64,000 nt of DNA from Bactericera cockerelli (Eukaryota > Arthropoda > Insecta > Hemiptera > Triozidae), in the NCBI GenBank assembly GCA_024516035.1, contig CM044964.1, positions 27,622,717 to 27,686,716 of the forward strand, given 5' to 3'. The notes beneath the pieces were generated by a model, which was not told the origin of the DNA, ran no database searches, and saw only the letters and a program-made list of their open reading frames with translations. Position 1 is the first letter of the stretch. Each line of letters opens with the position of its first letter. The position numbers and the translations under genes were made by a program. Below, piece after piece: positions 10,101-18,867 of this stretch.

Positions 10101-12006
10101 TCTTTGCTCTGGCACATAACCAAAATTATGTGACGAAATTGTGTAACGATATTATGTAACGAAATATCGAATTGTAAAGGGAGAGAAGTCTTCTAATATC
10201 GGATATCGATATTATGGTTTCGATATTATCGATATACCTAATATCGATATTTTCGTTTCGATATTGCAACCCTAAGAGAAGAGGGAAAGTGTGTGTCATG
10301 CGCACAATACGAAATTTGGTCAGTTGGGTTTTGGACCTTGAATAGTAAAGATGAAAATGTCGAAATGGTTGCAGACTCGTATGCAAGCGTTTTTTTTCTA
10401 TAGATGCTACATGCAGCAGCCTAGTGAACAGTGTGGGACTAGTGCTTGCAACGGTGTACACTTAACCACTAAAACCTTCCTCTCCCTCTTAGACATCTGC
10501 ATTTGGAACCGTTGAAGAAACATTACTTCAAATGCAGATGCTTAGGTGGGCTTCACGTTCAGGATTTTGCGGATGAATTCTTCTATGGTATTCCTTTGAA
10601 CTTTGCTTCTCAGCATTTCTTCTACTGTATTTCCAGGAGCAAGTTGTTTTCCTATTTTTCTGAAACAATCCTCTCTTTCTTGGTTGAATCGGTCACAGTA
10701 TTATCTTTCTTCTTCTTTTACTCTGTCTTATCCCGCTTAAGCAGGGTCGACGTTGTTCAACCTCATGGTTGTGGTTGGTTGGTTTTGGCACATTTTTATG
10801 GCTGGATGCCTTTCCTGACGCGAACGATTCTACTTAATTTTACGTCCTGTATTAGGACAGGGGTTTTACCCTCCATTCGCTGGGAATCGTACTAGCTACC
10901 CACATTAACTTCACCCAGCCTGGGTAAAGCCGGAATTGCCAGCCTCACATATTTGGAGGGGACAGAATTTTCTGTGCAAAAAGTCTGCTCCGACCGGGGA
11001 TTGAAGTCAGGATCTCTGGACTACGGGCAGTAGTCACAACCATTACGCCACGGAGGCTGTATTATAATACTTCATTAATATTCTTACAAGAAATAAATAA
11101 ATCTATTACATAGTAAGTATACTCCTTCTCCATGATATGCTAAGATTTGCAACAACAAAAAAACACGTGAAACATACCAAATTGATTTCATCATCTATTT
11201 TCTTAATAGAGTCAGCAACTTTGTCTTCAATTTTTTCTTTCTGTTTTTCCCTATCATAAGTGAGGGATGTATCATCATTTCTTTCATTCAATTCTACTAG
11301 TTTTGCCTCCTTCTTTCCAGACTGTAGGTTCATACGATAGTGAAGTCCTGATGGAAGAATATCATCTGAAAAAATAATAATATATTTACTGTGGTGGCTG
11401 GCCAAACCTAACATACATGCCCAATGAAAAGAATTAAGAAATTCTCACTGGACATTGCATCAGGTACCTACACTTTTTTTTTAAATTTCAATCAAACTTT
11501 ATTATTTACAACTTTCAAATAAGTAGGTAAAATTAACAAAGTTATACAAACAGTAAATAAAGCCTGATTGAAGATTTATGTCTGTTTATTTGTCATTTTT
11601 AGACAATACTACTTTACAACTGCATTGATTAGTAACTCAATTGTTGCTGCATTGATGTTGGACCACAAAATTGGTATTCCCATAAGATCTCAATCTACAT
11701 ATTGAAAATAGAGAGTATAATACCAGAGATACAGTAATCACTAATCAGAGTCAGTGTTTTCATTTTCACCTAGACCTTAATTTTAGCTATAGGTATATTC
11801 ACCTAACTTAGAGGTTTTTTTTTCATTTTTAAGTGACTGTGACAGTGTGCCTAAACATAAGGGAATAGAAAATTACCTTCTTCAACCGTTTGCCACTTAT
11901 TAGTGGCTACAAAAGTTTTCTTATCAGAGTCTTTCTTCTTATCACCTCTGCACACCAGTAGAACCACACAGAAGAAAAGCAGGGAGACAGAGTTTTTGAA
12001 AAGCAT
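6582..12006 (-). CDS. SIL1: SIL1, nucleotide-exchange factor for ER Hsp70 (BiP)
   Basis: Six exons on the minus strand: 12006-11877, 11365-11178, 9558-9257, 8546-8356, 8016-7844, 7172-6582. Lengths sum to 1575 nt, an exact 525 codons including stop, and every junction keeps frame with GT-AG borders. The 524-aa product starts with a signal peptide (MLFKNSVSLLFFCVVLLVC). It then has the family-typical LPSGLHYRMNLQSGKKEA segment near residue 45, armadillo-like helices in the middle, and ends in KDEL, an ER-retrieval signal. Human SIL1 is 461 aa, so this one is somewhat longer, partly from an acidic Glu/Ser-rich stretch before the KDEL. SIL1 is known to bind the BiP ATPase domain and release ADP during ER folding. 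The start is the only ATG directly before a signal peptide. The introns contain SINEs and a TTAA-flanked MITE. Confidence 0.93.
7205..7400 (+). repeat. SINE S1, headless copy in SIL1 intron 5
   Basis: Starts near CCGGTGCGCTCGTGTTGACC and ends in GGCTACGAAACAAAAAAGG and an A-rich tail. Same body as the copies at 400-585 (opposite strand) and 34000-34290. The tRNA-like head is missing, as is usual for 5'-truncated retroposons. Confidence 0.6.
7425..7660 (+). repeat. Interspersed repeat (GTCATCGTGAACGATGGTAG), second copy
   Basis: Closely matches 4208-4390. Inside this copy the words CTGGTCTACTCCCTGTTTATAG occur twice, a small internal tandem duplication. It lies in SIL1 intron 5. Confidence 0.55.
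7844..8016 (-). CDS. SIL1: SIL1 exon 5
   Basis: Encodes GPELDHVYRLKSAAVYAISC and GGLNILLNEKIF, a further armadillo-like repeat (self-association and BiP-facing surface in known structures). Acceptor TTCAG, donor CAG|GTATG. Confidence 0.9.
8356..8546 (-). CDS. SIL1: SIL1 exon 4
   Basis: Acceptor CAGCAG, then IANIIRPSLNSTNFQIRTEA, an armadillo-repeat helix pair. The donor is CTG|GTATG. The junctions with exons 3 and 5 preserve frame (phases 2 and 1). Confidence 0.9.
9257..9558 (-). CDS. SIL1: SIL1 exon 3
   Basis: Begins HPELQTLDTAQ after a CCATAG acceptor and ends MSQNG across the donor GG|GTAAGT. Contains a basic patch (GKKKREEFRNYEEL) and the start of the armadillo-like fold (DNARHFMSQNG, matching the family's helix around the BiP contact region). 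Confidence 0.9.
9621..9921. mobile_element. TTAA-flanked MITE (piggyBac-like) in SIL1 intron 2
   Basis: Ends read TTAACACGTTCGTTACC and, inverted, GGTAACGAACGTGTTAA. The TTAA at both borders matches piggyBac target duplication. The interior of about 300 bp is non-coding and holds smaller inverted words (GGGACCAAATTTTGGTCCC). A non-autonomous derivative; the source transposase is not in this window. Confidence 0.7.
10129..10275. repeat. ATATCG-rich simple sequence
   Basis: Repeated TATCGATATT and GATATTATGG words in SIL1 intron 2. No coding sense. Confidence 0.45.
10735..11062 (-). repeat. tRNA-headed SINE with shared body (family S7)
   Basis: On the minus strand the head CCTCCGTGGCGTAATGGTTG with a TTCAATCCCCGG B box is followed by a body containing CCAGGCTGGGTGAAGTTAAT, CGAATGGAGGGTAAAACCCC and an end with ACGTAAAA. 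The same body words follow a 5S rRNA head at 28771-29032 and recur at about 48240-48370. This copy lies in SIL1 intron 2. Confidence 0.6.
11178..11365 (-). CDS. SIL1: SIL1 exon 2
   Basis: Acceptor TTTTCAG at 11368-11366; donor TTG|GTATG. Encodes DILPSGLHYRMN and a charged helical segment ending KKIDDEINL. This is the best conserved SIL1 signature in the gene. Confidence 0.92.
11877..12006 (-). CDS. SIL1: SIL1 exon 1 (signal peptide)
   Basis: ATG at 12006-12004. Encodes the hydrophobic signal peptide and a Lys/Asp-rich linker ending TNKWQTVEE. The donor is G|GTAATT. The exon ends in phase 1. Confidence 0.9.
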
Positions 12007-12599
12007 GATATTTTTGATAGATCAGTTAAATAGTTTACAGCTTTTTATCCCAATCAGTATAGTAGATAATTTGCTTCAAATCTTGTGATAACTGCAGAAA
12101 AGGACGTTTGCCTTCAGGGTTGTAAAATGTTATAATAATTTCATTCAAATTCAAAATTTCAAAAAACAAGTAAAGTATAGATAAGATGATAAGAACGAGA
12201 CAGACAGAAGAGATCGATTTTTGTTTTGAATTCGAATAATAATCATCGAAAACATCTGTACAAAATAAATTGAAGGGGCATTTTAACTCTGAAAGAAATT
12301 AACATTAATAATTAAGGTGTGATAAATTAAATGAGTGGTTACACCGAAAAGGTCTAGCATTTGCACACTGATGATTGATGATGATGACTTGTGACATATA
12401 GGATTATTATCCCATAGTTTTTAAGCAGAAAGCACTATTTGAATAAAAAACCAAAATCACAAGACGATTATGAATGGGCTTTCCCAAATGACTATTTTTT
12501 TCGAGCAGATGATTGATTCTAATGTAAAAAGACCCGAGGAACACGATTTTGATGTCCAAAAATTAAAAAAGTCATTCCTTAGGGATGAAAAGGCTCTCC

Positions 12600-14700
12600 A
12601 AAGGTCTTCCTTGAAATAACGCAATCTGATTGGTCGCCTACGCTGTGACGTCAAAAGTATGTAAACAAACAATTTTGAAACGCTACTTCGAATTTTGTGT
12701 GTAGAATTACATTAGAGTTGAATGTGAAGAGTCGATTTAAAACTGTAATAAATTTGTGAATTTTAACTCTAATACAGTATTTTAAACTTTACTGTTAACT
12801 AACAATGTCTAAATTATCAGTAGATGACGGCATTGCAAAGGCTGTCAGTGGAAATTTACCTGCAGTAAGGACTTTTACAATGGCCAATTTCTTCAATTTA
12901 CGCGTGTATTTCACGCGTGCTGCAGACGTACTTAGCAAACCAAATTCAAGTGCAGCCAGCCGTCCAATCGCTCGCTTTGGTTAAGAAACGTCCAGCGTGG
13001 TTAGGACAAAAATCGTTGAAGGCTTTGGTTTATTTTTAAATTCATCATTGGTAATTACAAGCCCCACGATTTACGGATTTACTCGTAAGTAAATCTGAGA
13101 AGGATTACTTTAGTGTGTATGTTGAAACAAACTGGATTACGAACTAACTATATACAAGGTTATTGTGTTATGTAAAAATGAGAAGTTCTGTGCCATTTAT
13201 ATACGTATAGGCTAGAGATTTTATCAAAGGAATCTCTATATTGCTTTTTTACGTCCGACTATCGAATATGACGCTAATGTAAATCTTCTTCGTATTGGGT
13301 ATTGCATTTTTTCGTTTTAAAACAATTACGGACACAATGCTTCTTCGTGATTGATTCGCAGTGTATACACGTGGCTATTTTGAGATTGGGAGTGTTAACA
13401 ATAAGTAACAATATCATCAGTCTTCTGTGAAAGTGAAACGTGAATTTGCAAAGTGTTCAAAGGCCCAGCATCCTAACTCGATCGTAGCAACCGGTTTTGA
13501 CAGACAGTATGCTGGACTCTTCAACCCTTCGCGAATCACGAATTCTCTCAGAACGATAACAGAAAATAGACATTACCAAGGTCGCGACTGTAGTATCGGC
13601 AAGCTAGACTTGAGGAGTCTACAGAGAATACCGCGTTTTCAATCGACGTGTTCCACATTGTTTTCACAATCAATTCTTGTAATAGTCAGCTATAGTATCA
13701 AGGATAGTATTATAACAAATTAAATACTGTTTTTCATTCACTGAAGGCTTAAAAAATCAATTTCATTGAAGTGATACCTATGAGAAAACTATGGAAACTG
13801 TAGTATTTCAAAACTCCAAAATTTTTGTTTACATACTTTTGACGTCATCAAAACAAAAATGGCTGCCCGCGAAAATTAGGGTGTTTCAAATTTCGAAGTG
13901 TCTAGAAGCCCGCCGATTGAAACTGAGGTTGACCGCTACGCAGCGTTCGTGTAGCATCCTTATCAAGTTTTTACCCTTGATTTTTTGCTCATGCTTATGT
14001 AATACTTATTTTGACTCCCGTTCTCAACTGTTGGGTAGCGATGCGGTATAAGCATGTCGCTTCTGACGCGCGTGTTGAGGGTATGTCTTCAAATTATGCT
14101 CTCGTCAATTTTTTTTTTTAATTTTTTAAACTGATGTAACATTTTTTTTATTAATGATTTTTTCTTTTATTATTATTATAATTTTTAAACTAAAATAATA
14201 ATTATTTTTATGAGACTTAATGGGCAAAGGTAGGGTTAGGTAAAGTTAACGAGGTGAAATTGCACGATAGATCACTGACTTCAGTTTGTTGGGTAGGATG
14301 GTTGGGTGAGGGGCTTAGGTTAGGTTGAAATTAGTGCAGGTGGTTAGGCCGGGTCGCGCAGCGACCCGGTCTAACCCTGCACTAATTTCAACCTAACCTA
14401 AGCCCCTCACCCAAGCTATCCTAGCTGGCTAACGAAACACAACATTTAGACTGAAAAATTAATAGTAATTCCGCGAATAATGGAACTGTTCGGCTGACAT
14501 CCAAAAAAATAAAAGCAACCGTGTTCGGCTTTGGAAGCGCTCCCAACCAACTAACCATTCAGCTGCCAATACTCATATTAGGAAGCTTCAAACTTTGAGA
14601 GGATGCTACACGAACGCTGCGTAGCGGTCAACCTCAGTTTCAATCGGCGGGCTTCTAGCAATGGCCTTCAAATTTTCCAATTTTCAAATGAAATTTTCTC
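12600..14700. repeat. Cluster of nested inverted repeats between SIL1 and PHETA
   Basis: Three inverted pairs: about 12648-12670 with 13824-13847 (around AAAAGTATGTAAACAAA); 13902-13961 with 14601-14657 (around AGCCCGCCGATTGAAACTG); and 14303-14416, a strong palindrome around CCGGGTCGC/GCGACCCGG with long CCTAACC-rich arms. This looks like several overlapping foldback elements. The intervening DNA carries no gene I can support apart from the fragment at 12805. Confidence 0.55.
12805..12984 (+). pseudogene. Possible fragment of a YqaJ/SWIM-type element protein
   Basis: A 59-codon frame starts MSKLSVDDGIAKAV and contains GNLPAVRTFTMANFF. From memory this resembles the N-terminus of a large insect family of repeated proteins with a SWIM zinc finger and a YqaJ nuclease domain. 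The remainder of such a protein is not present. It sits inside the inverted-repeat cluster, which suits a transposon origin. A database search would decide. Confidence 0.3.
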
Positions 14701-15371
14701 AATGATTGCGATTCCCAAATTGAAAATGGATGTCACCAATAGAATCAGCGTGTTCTAAACCATAAGAATAATTGGTTTGCAAAAAATGTGGGAAAGCCCC
14801 ATTCGTTAAACGACCCCCAATTTTAGTTTTAAAAATACCCCGATAGGTAGCGCTTAATATGATGTCAAGGATGCTGGCGGAAAACTTTTTTGCTTTTAAC
14901 ATCAAAAGTGAGACAGAAATTCCGATTTTGCTCATCCTCATTTGTTTACACACGTCTCTTGACTGATTATAAAAAGTGGAAATTGGAAAATTATATTCTT
15001 CTGAAAAAGTAGAAAACTGTGAAAACAATTTAAGCGTAATAAAATATTAGAAAAAAATATATGAGTCAAGTACATTTTTGATTTCGAGGACATTTCTCTG
15101 GTGTAATTTTGTTTCTATTATTTCTGACATTCTTTTTTCAAAAACAATTCCTATCTTTAACTGTACTGTTGCTTGGAACAAGTATTGTGATACGAGGTGT
15201 TTTTTGGTTTAACTGGTGCTTGGTTTCCCTTTTTCTTCAAATTGACGTGCTTCCTCCAACACCCAACCCCTCATTCAACTAACAATCCCTATACTTTCTT
15301 ACGAACTATCTTTTTGTTGGTTTTTTTTATAACATTAATCCTGTACAACAATCTTCTCCAGGTTATCAAAC

Positions 15372-15654
15372 ATGAAAATCAATGATAAAAACCTCTGCAG
15401 TTTTGCAACTTCAACAACTCCTGTTGATAAAGAAGGATATCTCACTAAACGAGGAGAAATAAACAAAGCAGCTCAAAAACGGTGGTTTGTTCTCAAAGGA
15501 AACCTGTTGTTTTACTTTGAGAAACGCCACGACAAAGAACCAGTTGGAGTGATCATATTAGAGGGATGTACAATTGAGTTGGCAGAGAACTCAGAAGATG
15601 CATTCAGTTTTAAAATTATGTTCCATGGCCCAGGAAACAGAAGCTATATTCTTG
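15372..15654 (+). CDS. PHETA1: PHETA exon 1
   Basis: ATG in context AAACATGAAA. Covers most of the PH beta-sandwich through NRSYILG. Donor G|GTAAGT, phase 1. Confidence 0.88.
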
Positions 15655-16792
15655 GTAAGTATAAGCCATGTAGCTCATTAGTACCTACCTTGACTTGTCT
15701 AGTGAAAAGTTCATTACCACTGCTAATATAGTACATACATATCCCAAATAAGTATTATTCTCACAATATGTTACTTATAACCCTCAAAGGACAAGTGTAA
15801 CTTATACGTCACACACCCCTGTAGCCACCCGGACCATGAAAAAAAAAAATATTTTTAGCATTAGATGGACTCCCTGTAACAATATAAAAAATAAAGTAAA
15901 AATATTTTCAGCATTAGTTGGACTCCCTGTAATAATATAAAAAAGAAAACATCTAGTTTTTCAGAGAAAAAAGAAATAGTTCTTGTCCTTTGAGGGTCAT
16001 GTATCTTCTCAATTCCCAAAACAGTTACAGTGAGAAACATACAATTATAAACACCCTGGATTTGAAATTATAATCTTCATCATAAATTTAGTGTAAAGTG
16101 CTTGTTGTTAGGCCTTATCATACCTCAAAATTAGTACTGGTGCAAGAGCTAGCATAAGCATATCTTTTCTTTATCATTCTTAGTTTGTTGCTGTCCATGA
16201 CTCTTTACCATAGTACCTAAATTTAAAACTCTGTTTTGTGTTTATATAGGTCGGTTGACTGGCACTACTACTCTCGGTGAGCTTGATAGAGCATCCATCA
16301 TTCTCATTTTCTAACTTAACAAATTATTTTGCATGTAAATAATGTTTTTTCACAGGTGCTGATAGTCAAGAATCCATGGAGCAATGGATGAAATCACTTG
16401 CCTGTGCCAGTTACGACTACATGAAATTAATGGTTGCAGAACTGCAAAGGCAACTTGATGAACTGGATGGCACTATTGTATCTGACTCACCCCAAGTACC
16501 TCCTAGGCGACAGAATCCATTCAATAAGAACCATTCAAACAACCAGCAACCTATGTCTTTGCAGCACTCAATAACAATCAGTGACATATCTATGTCAGGA
16601 ACTCAGAGTAACACTAGTACAACCATCAACAAACCAGATCCAACTAGCAATTCAAATAAAAATAAGATTAGCTTTAGAGAATTACACACAGCTTATGGGA
16701 GATCTATTTTGCGGGATAGAAACGAGTTTCAATATCTACTAAAACAGAAGGGACAGGCATCACCCATTCAACAACCTCTCATATCTTTGTAA
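15372..16792 (+). CDS. PHETA1: Sesquipedalian/PHETA-type PH-domain protein
   Basis: Two exons, 15372-15654 and 16356-16792, total 720 nt, giving 239 aa with no frame problem. A PH domain spans residues about 17-115: DKEGYLTKRGEINKAAQKRW, FEKRHDKEPVGVIILEGC, then MEQWMKSLACASYDYMKLMV. A coiled segment (AELQRQLDELD) follows, then a Ser/Asn-rich linker, and near the C-terminus the F-and-H motif (ISFRELHTAYGRSI). In vertebrate PHETA1/2 this motif binds the inositol 5-phosphatase OCRL on endosomes. Human family members are about 250 aa. A poly-proline-like VPPRRQNPF stretch is kept. The gene is expected to act in endosome-to-Golgi recycling. One copy stands for both vertebrate paralogues, so the number in the symbol is nominal. 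Confidence 0.9.
16356..16792 (+). CDS. PHETA1: PHETA exon 2
   Basis: Acceptor TTTTCACAG; begins ADSQESMEQWMKS, the C-terminal PH helix, and runs to the TAA after LISL. Contains the coiled segment and the F-and-H motif. Confidence 0.88.
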
Positions 16793-16851
16793 AGGTGGTC
16801 ACTTTAACACCCCAACAAACCATGCATCCAAAATTCTCCAGTACCTCTTAT

Positions 16852-17060
16852 GTCTGTCCCAGGAGCTCAGTGGTAAAGGCACTATTCTGTGAATCCAGAT
16901 ATTCAAGAGGTCATTGGTTTGAAACCCAACTGGGACATGACAAGCTATCATCCCATTTGGGATTTTTACCACATAATAATATGTCTTGGGCTTACTGCTG
17001 GAATAATGGGACTTTAATAGTCCTTATTGGGTAGTATAAATAAGGTGATATTATTATTAT
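16852..17060 (+). repeat. tRNA-derived SINE (family S2)
   Basis: AGGAGCTCAGTGGTAAAGGC (A box region), GGTTTGAAACCC (B box), the standard S2 body and an ATT tail. It begins about 60 bp after the PHETA stop codon, so it probably lies in the 3' UTR. Confidence 0.7.
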
Positions 17061-18430
17061 TCATACATGATGATAAAAGATGAAGCATCATCAGACATGA
17101 CCCTTGTTCTAGCAAGCTCTCTTCACTCTCACATCTTTGCTTATCAACCTTCACACAATTCACCCTAATAGGATAATTTGAGCTGATGGGAAAGGGAGAT
17201 TTGTTGATCAAGAGAGCTTTCTAGAATGAGGGCTTGATACCCATATTCAGATGTTTCTTTTACTAGAACCTCTTACAATTGATTTTCTCTAGAGGCCAGT
17301 AATATATCTTCCCATTTCATCTTCTCACCAACCACATGATTTGTACGTATATTGTATAGAATATTTTTTATAAATATCTTTGACTGAACAGCACTTATAC
17401 CTATTAATTCTGTTTTTCCTTTTCTATTCAACTTCTGTGTCTCAAGTCATAAGATGGCACACTAATTGGTTACCTCTTGTACTAATTAGTTATTGATTTG
17501 TTAAAAAAAAAATATTGTCTAATTAACAATTTTATTATGTATGTACATTACAAAATAAAAACAGATAGTTTCGATTTTTATTAATTTTTTGTCTGTATTT
17601 AATTCTTAACATTAATGGAATTAAACTTTTTTAATTTAAAATGTCTCAGGAATTTTAAACCAAAATTTAAAACCCTTCACAGTAGACAGTGCTCAAAATG
17701 TACCAAGTACAGCCTTCCAAAGGATTTCATTACTAAAAATACAGACGAAAGAAAAAATAAAAATAAATGAAGAAAATTCATGTATCTATCTAATGGTAAA
17801 TTAGACTTACATTGATTGATAAAAAAAAAAAAGTGTGGGAGGAAAATGACAGTTATTCTGTACAAAGATTTTCAATAACACTGAAGTAGACATAGGTGTC
17901 AAGACCATGGACCATTTATGTTGGTATAATAAGTACCAGGGAGGAGATACACATACAAAGCTAGTGTCCAACATTTTCTCTTGTTGGTTGACTTCCATGC
18001 CATTACAGCAAAAATGCAGGTAGCAGTACAGAGCTGAAAATATTGGCTTAGTGGTTTCTCAGAGGTCCTAGAAAGAAAAGAAGTTATCTTCACAAACAAA
18101 GTTACTTTTTGTAGAGAAGTACATCACATTATTGTGGATGATAGAGAGGTAGAATTTGTCTCACATTATACTAGTTTGGTTACATATTTTGATAGAACTG
18201 AGAGTGAAATATTTACTCTTAAATACATAAAACATTGAAAACAAATTAGTAATACATGTCTAAAACTTGGACCTCTTCAACAGCCACTATTGGTGAGTAG
18301 AAGGCAACATGTATGCCTGTTTCATGAAAATTCTCCAAAAGTCATCAACATTTAAATCAACCCAATCACATTAATGAAATAGTGTTGTGATTGGCACAAA
18401 ACCCAACACAATACACAATTAGAAGTAGAT
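17061..18430. other. Convergent intergenic region
   Basis: AT-rich DNA between the PHETA and nucleoplasmin 3' ends, which point at each other. I see no coding exon. The left part may be PHETA 3' UTR (possible AATAAA-like words near 17553). Confidence 0.4.
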
Positions 18431-18434
18431 TGCA

Positions 18435-18867
18435 TTTATTTACATGAGATAAAAACGTCAATACCATAAGGAAATTTCACTTGGAGGAACAAAAATGTCG
18501 CGTGTAGTAAGTAGGGCACTGAATTAATGATGTGAGAGAAAAACAAATAAAAAAAAAAGATCACAACCCCAAAATGTACTGGGTTCTTTCCATTGAGAAT
18601 GTAACCTAAGAAAAAGCAGGACAGAGATCAGGGACCAAGGTTTTTCTTCTTGCAAACCACAATGACAGTGTAAGAACGTATTGCTTGTGCAAGATCATGT
18701 GAGAAACAGGGACCCATTCCAAGAATCCAAGGATATGAAAACATTACTTGAGACTTGACGAGTTTCAGACTTTGAGTAAGACAAAGATCTTTGTCTCTTG
18801 TTGCCCCGTCCAGAGTTGCTTTTGAGAACAAGGACATGTCAGTAGTAGGTGTTACATCAGTTTTATT
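18435..18867 (-). other. Nlp: Nucleoplasmin-like exon 5, mainly 3' UTR
   Basis: A strong polypyrimidine acceptor (TTTTCTTTCAG) precedes AATAA. Joined to exon 4's last G this gives GAA TAA, so the protein ends with Glu. A canonical AATAAA occurs at the exon start and another at 18440-18435. The frame that begins QNKTDVTPTTD is open here but is out of phase with exon 4. The 3' end is not fixed. Confidence 0.6.

Noticed and set aside
10503..10895. 130-codon frame in SIL1 intron 2
   Set aside because: Overlaps a SINE on the opposite strand; no codon or domain sense.
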